DNA of 64,000 nucleotides, from assembly GCF_030056705.1 (NCBI RefSeq), contig NZ_JASHIC010000016.1, forward strand, positions 62,001-126,000, given 5' to 3'. Of the stretch, positions 36,204 through 45,490 are shown one piece after another (positions within the stretch are counted from its first letter, which is position 1; each line of letters begins with the position of its first letter). A program made the translations under genes and the position numbers. The stretch is from Flectobacillus longus (GTDB taxonomy: Bacteria > Bacteroidota > Bacteroidia > Cytophagales > Spirosomataceae). The notes below the pieces were generated by a model. It was not told the DNA's origin, searched no databases, and worked only from the letters and a program-made list of their open reading frames with translations.

Positions 36204-37226
36204 ATGAAATTTAATAGCCTAAGAAAACAAGTTAGTAATAGAAGTCAAGTAAATTCAGTACAAATGCTAAGAGGAATTGCCTGTTTGGCTGTATATTTTG
36301 TTCATTTCTTTTATGACCAAAAATTACTTCCAGTAAGCAAACTTTTAGTCAAAGCATCTGGATATGGCTATTTAGGAGTTCAAGTTTTTTTTGTTATATC
36401 TGGGTTTATCATACCGCTATCGATGTATCGAAACAAGTATGACATTCAGAACTTTGGAAGTTTATTCAAAAGACGAATAATTCGAATTGAACTACCTTAT
36501 GTAGCATCTATTGTATTATTTGTGCTTCTCAAATTCATAGGATATACAGCTTATGGCACACAAAAGACTTTTGATATAGACTGGTCTACTGTATTACTCA
36601 ACATTGGATACCTCAATGTATTTTGGGGTAAGGAGTTCATAAATCATGTTTATTGGACTCTATTTGTCGAGTTGCAGTTTTATATCTATATCGGATTGTT
36701 TTTTGGGGCAATAATAAATAAGCGTTTCTGGGTACGACATGTGGCCTACTTGGTGATATTTGGCCTTAATTATTGGTGGGTGGGTAGTTTACTTTTTCAT
36801 TCTCACATACTCATATTTATGGTTGGGATTTTTGCTTTTCAGTATGCTGTCAAAATAATAGGATTACCAGAAATGTTAATAGGCAGCGCTATTGTCTTAT
36901 TTGGAAACTACTATTGGACTAGCAATATCTTGCATTTAGATAATAGTGCTCTAATAGCACTGGCGAGTATTTTTGCATTGGGTTTCATTTTTTTTGTCAA
37001 ACAAAGATGGCGTGTACTGGATTTTCTAGGGAAGATATCATTCTCTCTCTACTTAATTCACGTTCCAGTTACGCTGGTCTTATTGCCAATTTTAGAACCA
37101 TACTTGCATCGGCCTTATTACATTTTAATATACAAATTAGGCATTTTGATTTGTACAATAGGTATGTCATATATCTATTATGAAAATATAGAAAAGCCAG
37201 CTATGAGTCTTTCTCGCAAAGTATAG
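36204..37226 (+). CDS. Acyltransferase 3 family membrane protein
   Basis: This integral membrane O-acyltransferase has 340 residues and about ten helices. QMLRGIACLAVYFVHFFYD at residues 20-38 carries the family Arg and catalytic-type His (His34), followed by GYLGVQVFFVISGFIIP. Such enzymes acetylate or acylate surface polysaccharides and lipid-linked sugars. It is wedged between ilvB and ilvN, the third envelope-type gene in the ilv operon, with AT-rich codon use unlike its neighbours. A shared function with the two GT-C-like genes is plausible but unproven. Confidence 0.93.
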   Translation: MKFNSLRKQVSNRSQVNSVQMLRGIACLAVYFVHFFYDQKLLPVSKLLVKASGYGYLGVQVFFVISGFIIPLSMYRNKYDIQNFGSLFKRRIIRIELPYVASIVLFVLLKFIGYTAYGTQKTFDIDWSTVLLNIGYLNVFWGKEFINHVYWTLFVELQFYIYIGLFFGAIINKRFWVRHVAYLVIFGLNYWWVGSLLFHSHILIFMVGIFAFQYAVKIIGLPEMLIGSAIVLFGNYYWTSNILHLDNSALIALASIFALGFIFFVKQRWRVLDFLGKISFSLYLIHVPVTLVLLPILEPYLHRPYYILIYKLGILICTIGMSYIYYENIEKPAMSLSRKV

Positions 37227-37257
37227 AATAGACTTCATATTTAACTAGATATAACTC

Positions 37258-37791
37258 ATGAAAACAACATACACGTTATCCATTTTTACCTCCAATACCA
37301 TCGGTTTGCTCAACCGTATTACGATTATATTTACTCGTAGACGTTTGAACATCGAATCGTTGACCGTATGTGAAACCGAGCGCGTAGGTGTATCTCGTTT
37401 TACAATTGTTATCCGTCATGATTCACGCGAGGCGGTTGAAAAACTCGTTCGTCAAATCCGTAAGGTAGTCGATGTATTAGCAGTATTTGGATACCTTGAC
37501 CACGAAATCGTTTTTAACGAAATCGCCCTTTTCAAAATTGCAACACCGCTTGGAGGAACACCTTTGAACATCAAAGAAATCAACCTTGACTGGAATGCAA
37601 AAGTTGTTCACTGGGGACTTGATTACGTAGTAATCGAGAAAAATGGTACAGAGCAAGAAATCTCAGAATTTTATGAATACATCAAAAACTGGGAAATTCT
37701 TGAATATCTTAAGTCAGGTCGTGTAGCTGTTGGTAAAACAGAAAAAGGCTTGGTAGAATATCTTCCTGAAGGAAACTGGGAAGTGGTGTAA
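37258..37791 (+). CDS. ilvN: Acetolactate synthase small (regulatory) subunit
   Basis: This is the regulatory partner of IlvB that gives valine feedback control. The N-terminal ACT domain (about residues 1-75) starts YTLSIFTSNTIGLLNRITII and includes NIESLTVCETE. A second, C-terminal domain (about 90-177) makes it 177 residues, the longer type found in Bacteroidota. It follows the acyltransferase by 31 bases and precedes ilvC by 123 bases. Separation of ilvB and ilvN by another gene is unusual. Confidence 0.95.
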   Translation: MKTTYTLSIFTSNTIGLLNRITIIFTRRRLNIESLTVCETERVGVSRFTIVIRHDSREAVEKLVRQIRKVVDVLAVFGYLDHEIVFNEIALFKIATPLGGTPLNIKEINLDWNAKVVHWGLDYVVIEKNGTEQEISEFYEYIKNWEILEYLKSGRVAVGKTEKGLVEYLPEGNWEVV

Positions 37792-37914
37792 GTGAGGAGT
37801 GTTGAGTTGTGAGTGTTGAGTATCGTATCTTCCAACTTCAATCATTCAATACCTAAAGTTTATAATTCGTAAATAATTTTCAGTAAAACATAATTCCAAA
37901 AAACAAATCAAATC

Positions 37915-38958
37915 ATGGCACAAATTAATTTTGGCGGAGTGGTAGAGGATATCGTGACTCGTGAGGAGTTCCCATTAGAAAAAGCAAGAGAAGTATTGGC
38001 TAATGAAACTATCGCTGTAATTGGATACGGTGTACAAGGTCCTGGTCAAGCTTTGAACATGAAAGATAACGGCTTGAACGTAATCGTTGGTCAACGCAAA
38101 GGTAAAACTTATGACAAAGCTGTAGCTGACGGTTGGGTTCCAGGCGAAACTTTGTTCGAAATCGAAGAAGCTTTAGAAAAAGGTACTATCATTTGCTACT
38201 TGCTTTCAGATGCTGCTCAAATCGAATTGTGGCCAACTGTTAAGAAATATTTGACTGCTGGAAAATCATTGTATTTCTCTCACGGATTCGGTATCACTTA
38301 CAAAGAAAAAACTGGTATCGTTCCTCCTGCAGATGTTGACGTATTCTTGGCAGCTCCTAAAGGTTCAGGTACTTCTCTTCGTCGTTTGTTCGTAGAAGGT
38401 AAAGGTTTGAACTCTTCTTTCGCTGTTTACCAAGATGCTACTGGTAAAGCTCGTGAGAAATGTATCGCTATGGCTATCGGTGTAGGTTCTGGTTATTTGT
38501 TCGAAACTGACTTCTACAAAGAAGTAACTTCTGACTTAACTGGTGAACGTGGTACTTTGATGGGTGCTATCCAAGGTATTTTTGCAGCTCAGTACGAAGT
38601 GTTGCGTGAAAACGGTCACTCTCCATCTGAAGCATTCAACGAAACAGTTGAAGAATTAACTCAATCGTTGATGCCATTAGTAGCTGAAAACGGTATGGAC
38701 TGGATGTACGCTAACTGCTCTACAACAGCTCAACGTGGTGCTTTGGACTGGTGGAGACCATTCAAAGAAGCTACTAAGCCTGTATTCGCTCAATTGTACA
38801 ACTCTGTGAAAACTCAAGCTGAAGCTGAGCGTTCTATCACTTTGAACTCTCAACCTGACTACCGCGTGAAGTTGGAAGCTGAATTAGAAGAGCTTCGTGA
38901 CTCAGAAATGTGGAAAGCTGGTGCTGCTGTACGTAGCCTTCGTCCAGAAAGAAGCTAG
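37915..38958 (+). CDS. ilvC: Ketol-acid reductoisomerase
   Basis: IlvC rearranges and reduces acetolactate and acetohydroxybutyrate using NADPH. The 347-residue enzyme is of the short class. It has the Rossmann motif IAVIGYGVQGPGQALNMKDN (about residues 33-52), the phosphate-binding VGQRKGK segment and the Mg-binding helical domain with TSDLTGERGTL and EAFNETVEELTQSL. Codons are strongly biased to GCT, GGT, AAC and TTC, as in very highly expressed genes. A hairpin region follows that probably reduces readthrough into ilvA. Confidence 0.98.
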   Translation: MAQINFGGVVEDIVTREEFPLEKAREVLANETIAVIGYGVQGPGQALNMKDNGLNVIVGQRKGKTYDKAVADGWVPGETLFEIEEALEKGTIICYLLSDAAQIELWPTVKKYLTAGKSLYFSHGFGITYKEKTGIVPPADVDVFLAAPKGSGTSLRRLFVEGKGLNSSFAVYQDATGKAREKCIAMAIGVGSGYLFETDFYKEVTSDLTGERGTLMGAIQGIFAAQYEVLRENGHSPSEAFNETVEELTQSLMPLVAENGMDWMYANCSTTAQRGALDWWRPFKEATKPVFAQLYNSVKTQAEAERSITLNSQPDYRVKLEAELEELRDSEMWKAGAAVRSLRPERS

Positions 38959-39471
38959 TTTTTTAATTTGAAAATAGGAGAATTTTGAAGATTAGAAATG
39001 CGACTTCGCTCTTAATCATCAAATCATCTCACCTCAAATTGACAATAAAATGAGTGAGTAATGGATTTATATCTATTATTCACTCATTTGTGTTTTAGAA
39101 AAGCTAGAAAATTAATAGCATATCAGTTTTGGGAATACAATCAGAAAGCACAACATAGATATACAATTCAGTCACTTAATTATGAGTTGTGAGTTATGAA
39201 TTAGGACTATGCGAAGGATTTCAAACATTTTCAGATTTGGGATTTCGGAAATAGAGAAACTTACACTTCCGAAATCCAACATCCGATATCCGAAATAGAC
39301 ACTTCGTTCACTGCTAATTCATGATTTACCATTCATCACTCAAAATTGTTTTCTCATTATCCCCAACATTTAATCTATCGAGTAAAAGAATTTATTAAAT
39401 TGATTCTATTGACCAATACTAATTACGGATATACTGTTAACCGATAACATCTTTTACCATCAACAATTTTT
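38959..39471. repeat. Nested palindromic region between ilvC and ilvA
   Basis: These 513 bases have no gene. A hairpin at 39050-39087 (ATGAGTGAGTAAT against ATTATTCACTCAT, 12 of 13 pairs, followed by TTTGTGTTTT) may end the ilvC transcript. A second nested palindrome spans 39196-39322: outer ATGAATTAG/CTAATTCAT and inner GGATTTCGGAA (39240-39250)/TTCCGAAATCC (39267-39277). Near 38990-39015 there is a further imperfect palindrome (GATTAGAAATGCG...CGCTCTTAATC). An ilvA promoter may lie at the right end but was not placed. Confidence 0.65.
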
Positions 39472-40734
39472 ATGAATACACAAACAGCACAATTTCCTTC
39501 GCTCGAAAGCATCTATGATGCGGCAGAATGCCTCCGTGGAGTGGCATATCATACGCCTTTGATGGAAAACCTTATTTTGTCAGAACGTTATGAGGCTAAT
39601 ATTTTCCTAAAGCGTGAAGACCTTCAGATTGTGCGTTCTTACAAAATTCGTGGAGCTTACAACAAAATGTCTAAACTCTCAAAAGAGGCACTCGACAAAG
39701 GCGTTGTATGTGCAAGTGCGGGTAATCATGCTCAAGGTATGGCTTATGCTTGCCATAAAATGAAGGTGAAGGGTACGGTTTTTATGCCTACTACAACACC
39801 GAACCAAAAGATTAAATCCGTAAAAATGTTTGGTCGTGAGCATATCGATATTCAGTTGGTTGGCGACACCTATGACGATGCTTCAAATGCAGCCAAAATA
39901 TATTGTGAAGAACAAAATGCGACTTATGTGCATCCATTCGATGATATGGACGTAATTGCAGGACAAGGGACTGTCGGTTTGGAGATTTTTAAGGATGCCG
40001 ATGTCAAAATAGATTATATCCTTTTGGCTATTGGTGGGGGTGGTGTTGCGGCTGGCACATCTACGGTATTTAAACAACTTTCTCCACATACCAAAATCAT
40101 TGGGATTGAGCCACAAGGGGCACCATCTATGAAAGTAAGTATCAATGCTGGGCATGTGGTAGAATTGGAAACGATCGACAAATTTGTGGATGGAGCCGCT
40201 GTAAAACGTGTAGGTGACAAAACCTTCGAAATCTGTAAGCAAACCCTTGATGATATTATTGAGGTTCCTGAAGGTAAGGTTTGTACCACTATTTTAGAGC
40301 TATACAACGAATCTGCGATTGTGGCTGAGCCGGCTGGTGCTTTAACGATTGCGGCTTTGGATTTTTTAAAAGAAGAAATAAAAGGTAAAAATGTAGTATG
40401 CTTGGTGTCGGGAGGCAACAATGATATTACTCGTACCGAAGAAATAAAAGAGCGTTCTTTACTTTACGAAGGACTAAAACATTATTTTATCATTCGTTTT
40501 CCACAACGTGCTGGAGCTTTGAAAAATTTCCTCAATAATGTATTGGGCGAAAACGATGATATTACCCATTTTGAATATCAAAAGAAAACCAACCGTGAGT
40601 CAGGACCTGTATTACTTGGTATCGAACTAAAATACAGAGAGGATTTTGAGCCTCTTCTGACTCGTATGGAAGAAAATAAAATCCAGTATCAACTGCTCAA
40701 TGAAAAACCTGATTTGTTTACATTTTTGATTTAA
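39472..40734 (+). CDS. ilvA: Threonine ammonia-lyase (biosynthetic type)
   Basis: IlvA deaminates threonine to 2-oxobutyrate, the entry to isoleucine. The 420-residue protein has a PLP-fold domain (about residues 15-330) with the PLP lysine in VRSYKIRGAYNKM, SAGNHAQGMAYAC and the glycine loop LAIGGGGVAAG. A C-terminal ACT-like regulatory domain (about 335-420, LKHYFIIRFPQRAGALKNFL) allows isoleucine feedback. The single-ACT type is the shorter form. It fits as the isoleucine-specific step at the end of the ilv gene group. Confidence 0.96.
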   Translation: MNTQTAQFPSLESIYDAAECLRGVAYHTPLMENLILSERYEANIFLKREDLQIVRSYKIRGAYNKMSKLSKEALDKGVVCASAGNHAQGMAYACHKMKVKGTVFMPTTTPNQKIKSVKMFGREHIDIQLVGDTYDDASNAAKIYCEEQNATYVHPFDDMDVIAGQGTVGLEIFKDADVKIDYILLAIGGGGVAAGTSTVFKQLSPHTKIIGIEPQGAPSMKVSINAGHVVELETIDKFVDGAAVKRVGDKTFEICKQTLDDIIEVPEGKVCTTILELYNESAIVAEPAGALTIAALDFLKEEIKGKNVVCLVSGGNNDITRTEEIKERSLLYEGLKHYFIIRFPQRAGALKNFLNNVLGENDDITHFEYQKKTNRESGPVLLGIELKYREDFEPLLTRMEENKIQYQLLNEKPDLFTFLI

Positions 40735-40783
40735 TCATATCTGTAACCTTTTCATATCATAAAATCATAACTTGTTCAACCTT

Positions 40784-41446
40784 ATGACTCAACGCCCAAC
40801 ACCCGAAGAATTACAAAATAACATTGAGTTTGAATTGATAGATGCTTTTCATATTGATGAAATGGGTACGTTTTTGGCAAGAGAAATGAGTACAGGAACA
40901 GATGAAAACACGAATAAACCTCTTTCAAAATATCTTCCTTTAATCTTATTGATGTTTTTGGGAGCTTTAGTAGGTTATGGCTTAGTGAGTATAATTCCAG
41001 CGGCATTTCGAGGTGAATGGCATGGATTAAGTTCACTGTTTGGCGGAGTTTTGCTATTTTTTATATTGTTATTGCCCGTACATGAGCTTATTCATGGAGC
41101 AGTATTTAAAATATTAGGCGCACCAAAGATAGGTTTTGGTTGGAGCTGGAAAGGCATGATGGCGTATGCTTATGCTCAGAAATTTGCGATAAATCTCAGA
41201 GAGCTCATCTGGTTAGCCATTATGCCTTTTGCCATTATTACTCCACTGCTAATAGTATCAGTTTTTCTTTTCCCTCATTGGCAATTTACGACTATCCTCT
41301 TATTAGCGCTTCATACAATGGGTTGTATTGGCGATTTTATGTTGATAAAATATGCCCTTCGTAACAAACACCGGGAAATATACACCTATGACGATATTGA
41401 AGGAAAAGGGGAAACTTATTTTTATGAAAAAGTATCGATAAAATAG
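40784..41446 (+). CDS. DUF3267 membrane zincin-like protein
   Basis: From the ATG at 40784 the protein has 220 residues (a TTG at 40772 is also in frame). A cytoplasmic start is followed by about four membrane helices. The second ends in LPVHELIHGAVFKILGAPK, an HExxH motif (His100, Glu101, His104) as in DUF3267, a family of putative membrane zinc peptidases. The later GCIGDFMLIKYALRN segment contains an Asp that could be the third metal ligand, as in site-2 proteases. Substrate unknown. It lies 49 bases after ilvA, so it may be co-transcribed with no obvious link to isoleucine synthesis. Confidence 0.88.
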   Translation: MTQRPTPEELQNNIEFELIDAFHIDEMGTFLAREMSTGTDENTNKPLSKYLPLILLMFLGALVGYGLVSIIPAAFRGEWHGLSSLFGGVLLFFILLLPVHELIHGAVFKILGAPKIGFGWSWKGMMAYAYAQKFAINLRELIWLAIMPFAIITPLLIVSVFLFPHWQFTTILLLALHTMGCIGDFMLIKYALRNKHREIYTYDDIEGKGETYFYEKVSIK

Positions 41447-41584
41447 AAATGTTAGGATTGGGCTATCGGCTTTTAGCATGGGGCTTAATAGATATCTTTC
41501 CTAACTATTAGTCCTAATTCAGCATTAATACACTTTAGACTATAATCTGTAAGCATAAAGTAAAAAAGCTTCTTTGAGTTCATG

Positions 41585-41725
41585 GGAGATTTTTGCCGAA
41601 AGCCCATTGCTGAAAGTCGAAAGCCCAATTGCTATATGCCATAAGTAAAAGTATTTCTCAATATCATGAATATAATTTTTGCCTAATTCCTACGGATTAT
41701 AGCCTAGAGCGTATTAATAATTACT
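41585..41725. repeat. Dispersed palindromic repeat, family 2 (copy c)
   Basis: Bases 41631-41725 align with 13317-13417 (GCTATATGCC, TTTTTGCCTAAT, CTACGG and TATTAATA in the same order). The repeat's right edge supplies the stop codon and last codon of the leftward gene at 41714. The bases to its left (GCCGAAAGCCCATTGC) resemble the segment near 61457. Confidence 0.75.
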
Positions 41726-42649
41726 CAAAAACTGAACAACGTATTCTTTTGATTTAAGTACTTGCTTGTGAAATTCGAGTTGCTTTGTAGCCTTTTTAAT
41801 AGAATTCATTTCTGTGATAATACTGATATCCATTGTTTTGTAATTGCCTCTACCAAACTGCCAATATGCTCCTAATTGAATATCTTTTAATTCTTTTTCC
41901 AGAAATAAAATCTGCTTAATCAAAATCTTATTGTATCGCTTAAGTTGTGGTTCTACAAACGTCTGAGGCTTTTCTTGTTCTGTAATCAGCGTCATTCTAA
42001 GCTTTAATAGCTCATAAAGGTCATTTTTGGAATAAGCCTCTGTAATTAAGTGCATCAATTTGGTTTTACGAAGCTTTTCCTCCTCGTCCGATTCCAAATC
42101 TGGGTGAAACTCCTTTACCAATTCCATATAAATAGAACGAGCGGTTTTGTTGGTAATGGGTGGTAGGGTTTCTTCTACCTGTTCAAAAATACGACTGTCT
42201 TGCTCATTCCATTCTTCTGGAATATCCTCCTCTTCTTCCTCCTCTTCAGCAAGCATATCAATTTCTTGAGAATCTGACATCAGATATTCTTGATACTTGT
42301 CATACAAAGGTTGTAAATGTTGTAAGCCTGATGCCAATAGCTGTCTAACCATTGTAGCAATATAAAAGCCCAATTTATAATTTTCCTCATCTGTTAAGGC
42401 ACCATAATGTGTGTCCAATATGAGCAACATATCTCCCAAACGTTGATTGTATTTTCGGTGTAAAGGAGCAATATCCTTAGCCACCTGCACTTCTACTGCA
42501 TGTTCAAAGGCTTTTGCTTCGGCAACTTCTACTTTAAGAGCTTCAAGACGTTTAAGATTTTGTACAAATTGCTTTTGTAGCTTACTGGTAACTTTATCAA
42601 AGGTTTGGGAAGCAATCAAACCTTCATAACGGGTAATGTGATTGGACAT
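41714..42649 (-). CDS. J-domain-like (HPD) protein of unknown function
   Basis: From the ATG at 42649 the product is 311 residues (a TTG at 42664 also exists). The N-terminal half is helical (about 1-125), followed by a run of eight acidic residues (about 135-142). Then TARSIYMELVKEFHPDL carries the His-Pro-Asp triad of DnaJ domains (182-184), and the helix LMHLITEAYSKNDLYEL follows as in helix IV of J domains. The C-terminal 80 residues are helical and basic. A co-chaperone role is inferred from HPD only. It is read leftward, ahead of the ABC exporter gene. Confidence 0.8.
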   Translation of the reverse strand: MSNHITRYEGLIASQTFDKVTSKLQKQFVQNLKRLEALKVEVAEAKAFEHAVEVQVAKDIAPLHRKYNQRLGDMLLILDTHYGALTDEENYKLGFYIATMVRQLLASGLQHLQPLYDKYQEYLMSDSQEIDMLAEEEEEEEDIPEEWNEQDSRIFEQVEETLPPITNKTARSIYMELVKEFHPDLESDEEEKLRKTKLMHLITEAYSKNDLYELLKLRMTLITEQEKPQTFVEPQLKRYNKILIKQILFLEKELKDIQLGAYWQFGRGNYKTMDISIITEMNSIKKATKQLEFHKQVLKSKEYVVQFLSNY

Positions 42650-42672
42650 GAATTTGGGGTACAAATAAATTA

Positions 42673-42692
42673 GGGTGCCGATTTCGACACCC
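42673..42692 (-). terminator. Short hairpin between ABC exporter and J-like genes
   Basis: GGGTGCCGA (42673-42681) and TCGACACCC (42684-42692) form a 9-bp stem with one mismatch in the gap between the two leftward genes. The T tract is poor, so a complete terminator is unlikely. Confidence 0.35.
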
Positions 42693-42700
42693 CAAATGTT

Positions 42701-44464
42701 TTATTCAATTTCTATACTTTCTTTTTCGCCTACTTGCTGACGCCACATCGCATAATAGAGTCCTTTTTTCTCTAATAGTATTTGATGCGAGCCGTATTCA
42801 ACAATTTTTCCTTTTTCGAGTACAAAGATATTATCTGCGTGCATAATAGTGCTTAATCGGTGCGCAATCAAAATGGTGAGATGCTCTCCATGAACTGATA
42901 CCTGACGAATCGTTTCTGAAATTTCTTCTTCTGTTAAAGAATCAAGCGCAGAAGTTGCTTCGTCAAAAATCAATAAATGTGGATTACGTAATAATGCTCT
43001 GGCAATACTCAAACGTTGTTTTTCGCCTCCCGATACTTTTACTCCTCCTTCTCCAATTACAGTATCGAGGCCTTTGTCGGCACGAGCTAAAAGTGGCTCA
43101 CAAGCTGCCTTTTTCAATACTGCCAAACATTCCTCATCAGTAGCTTTGGGATTGACAAAAAGCAAGTTTTCACGAATGCTACCTGAGAACAATTGAGTAT
43201 CCTGAGTCACAAAGCCTATTTTTTCTCTTAATTGATCAAAATCTATCGTGCGTCCATCGTGACCATTATACAATATCTGTCCGTTTTGAGGCTTATATAA
43301 CCCTACTAATAGTTTTACTAAAGTACTTTTACCAGAACCCGAAGGACCTACAAAAGCGATAGTTTGTCCTGCTACTGTTTCAAAGCTTACTTCACGAAGT
43401 GCATTTTTAGATGCAGACTGATGTTTGAACGAAACATTATCAAATGCCAATGATTTGATACTAGGAATAGGCTGTGGAGATGCTGGTTTTACTTCCACTG
43501 GAATATCGAATAAGGACTCATAGTTTTGTAACGAAACTTGCGCCTCACGATAGGTATTAATCACGTTACCCATCTCCTGTAATGGACCAAAAATAAAGAA
43601 TGAGTAAATATTTAAAGAGAAAAACTGACCAAGCGTAATATCTCCACGATAAATCAGATACATCATGATAAAGGTCAAAACTACACGAAGTAAATTGACA
43701 CTTGTACCTTGAATAAACATCATACTACGCACATAGCGCACTTTTTTGAGTTCTAGTCCCAAAATCTTTTGAGTAGTACTATTAAGATGGTTGATTTCTT
43801 GCTGTGCCAAGCCCAAAGATTTTACCAACTCGATATTGCGTAAAGACTCCGTTGTAGAACCTGCCAAAGCTGTTGATTCTTGAACAATAGATTTTTGGAT
43901 TACTTTTACCTTTTTACTGAGCAATGAACTAATCCAACCAATCAAAGGTCCAATCGTTAAAAATAAAGGAACAATAGACCAGTGTACTGAAACGGCGTAA
44001 ATCGTTACAAATACTAAAGCAACTAAGCTCTGAAAAAAGATATTGATACCCGACGAAATAAGCTTTTCTACATCGACTCTTACCTTCTGTAGTTTGCCGA
44101 GTGTTTCACCAGAACGCTGGTCTTCAAAAGTCTCATAAGGTAATTCGAGAGAGTGGCGAATCCCATCGGCGTACATTTCGGCACCAATTTTTTGGGTAAT
44201 GGTATTGATAAAATAGTCCTGAAAGTTTTTGGCAACCCTCGATACAAAAGCAACTCCGACAGAAGCACCAAGCAATGGCAAAATGGCTCCTATAAAATCC
44301 TGAAAAGTATGATTCTTTTCGGTAAACTTTGTGGCCACATTGTCGATAATATGTCTGAAAATCAAGGGGTCTAATAGTGAAAAAACTTGATTAATAACTG
44401 CTAACAATAAAGCTAGCCATACCGTCATTTGGTATCGTTTAAGATAGGGTAATAGTATTTTCAT
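42701..44464 (-). CDS. ABC transporter, fused permease and ATPase (exporter type)
   Basis: This half-transporter of 587 residues resembles MsbA/multidrug exporters. Six membrane helices are expected in residues 1-320. The ATPase domain (about 340-580) has Walker A GPSGSGKSTLVKLL, Q-loop VTQDTQLFSG, signature VSGGEKQRLSIARAL, Walker B LLIFDEATSALD and the switch His in LIAHRLSTI. It would work as a homodimer. The substrate (lipid, drug or peptide) cannot be read from the sequence. It is read leftward after the J-like gene and divergent from the VanX-like gene. Confidence 0.95.
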   Translation of the reverse strand: MKILLPYLKRYQMTVWLALLLAVINQVFSLLDPLIFRHIIDNVATKFTEKNHTFQDFIGAILPLLGASVGVAFVSRVAKNFQDYFINTITQKIGAEMYADGIRHSLELPYETFEDQRSGETLGKLQKVRVDVEKLISSGINIFFQSLVALVFVTIYAVSVHWSIVPLFLTIGPLIGWISSLLSKKVKVIQKSIVQESTALAGSTTESLRNIELVKSLGLAQQEINHLNSTTQKILGLELKKVRYVRSMMFIQGTSVNLLRVVLTFIMMYLIYRGDITLGQFFSLNIYSFFIFGPLQEMGNVINTYREAQVSLQNYESLFDIPVEVKPASPQPIPSIKSLAFDNVSFKHQSASKNALREVSFETVAGQTIAFVGPSGSGKSTLVKLLVGLYKPQNGQILYNGHDGRTIDFDQLREKIGFVTQDTQLFSGSIRENLLFVNPKATDEECLAVLKKAACEPLLARADKGLDTVIGEGGVKVSGGEKQRLSIARALLRNPHLLIFDEATSALDSLTEEEISETIRQVSVHGEHLTILIAHRLSTIMHADNIFVLEKGKIVEYGSHQILLEKKGLYYAMWRQQVGEKESIEIE

Positions 44465-44797
44465 GATTTGGATATATGCAATTGTTGGTTGGAGAATAAT
44501 ATAATAGAAAGGTGTACATTTGTCTAGGTCAATAGTAGACTTTGACTAAGAGTTAACCACAAGGTTTTTAAAATAGTTCTGTAAATACATAGAGTCTTCA
44601 AAAATGATACTTATTAGGATATTGAAAGGGTTTAGAATAATTTTGAGTAAAATTATAAATTAGCATTAGCACTTAATTCACAGGTTATCAATCTAAATAT
44701 TTTTTACGTATCAACAAAACCTGTCTTTATAGGGACTTATACCAAACGTCCTTCATGTCCTTACAAACTAACGTTTATCCTTCCTTTTCAATTAATT
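44465..44797. other. Divergent intergenic region
   Basis: These 333 AT-rich bases separate the ABC exporter and dipeptidase genes and presumably contain both promoters. No TTG/TAnnTTTG pair with good spacing, no repeat and no RNA gene was seen. Confidence 0.4.
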
Positions 44798-45490
44798 ATG
44801 AAACATTCCATTGCCTTGTGTTTACTTCATATATTAACGATGGGTATTGCATTCAGCCAAAAGAGCAATCCTGTACCTTGTGATTATGAGCAAAAAATGA
44901 TACAACAAGGCTTGATCAATGTCAAAAGTCTTGACCCCAGCATTGCGGTTTTACTCAAATATTCGACTATTGATAATTTTGTTAATAAGGATGTATATGG
45001 CTGCATGACGGCTTGCTACTTACAAAAAAAGCCCGCTCAAATGCTGGCAAGAGCGAATGCTATTTTGAAAAAAAAACATCCACATTATCGTTTGTTGGTA
45101 TATGATGGAGGGCGTCCTTTTACAATTCAAAAAATTCTTTGGAATAGTCTTTCTCAATACCCACCACACCAGCGCGAAACCTACGTGGCAAGCCCAAGCC
45201 AAAAGTCGATTCATAACTATGGCTGTGCCGTAGATTTAACGATTACTACCAACAGAGGCGTGCCTTTGGATATGGGAACACCTTTTGATTTTTTTGGCAA
45301 ATTAGCCTACCCAAGCCACGAAGAACATTTCCTAAAAAATAAGCAACTTACAACCCAACAGGTAGTCAATCGCCGTCTTTTGCGAAGTGTCATGCAACAA
45401 GCTGGATTTATGCCTATTAAGTACGAATGGTGGCATTTCAATGCACTTGCACGCAGTGACGCCAAACGCATTTATCAGATAATTGAATAA
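44798..45490 (+). CDS. M15D family D-Ala-D-Ala dipeptidase (VanX/DdpX-like)
   Basis: This zinc dipeptidase has 230 residues and a signal peptide (residues 1-20, AFSQK). The family motifs are complete: YDGGRP with Arg106, SIHNYGCAVDLTI with zinc ligands His139 and Asp146, and EWWHF with catalytic Glu210 and ligand His213. Being exported, it is more likely to recycle or degrade cell-wall D-Ala-D-Ala dipeptide than to give vancomycin resistance; no vanHA genes are nearby. It stands alone. Confidence 0.93.
   Translation: MKHSIALCLLHILTMGIAFSQKSNPVPCDYEQKMIQQGLINVKSLDPSIAVLLKYSTIDNFVNKDVYGCMTACYLQKKPAQMLARANAILKKKHPHYRLLVYDGGRPFTIQKILWNSLSQYPPHQRETYVASPSQKSIHNYGCAVDLTITTNRGVPLDMGTPFDFFGKLAYPSHEEHFLKNKQLTTQQVVNRRLLRSVMQQAGFMPIKYEWWHFNALARSDAKRIYQIIE

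Noticed and set aside
44798-45490. Vancomycin resistance locus
   Set aside because: Only a VanX-like dipeptidase with a signal peptide is present; no vanH, vanA or two-component genes are nearby.
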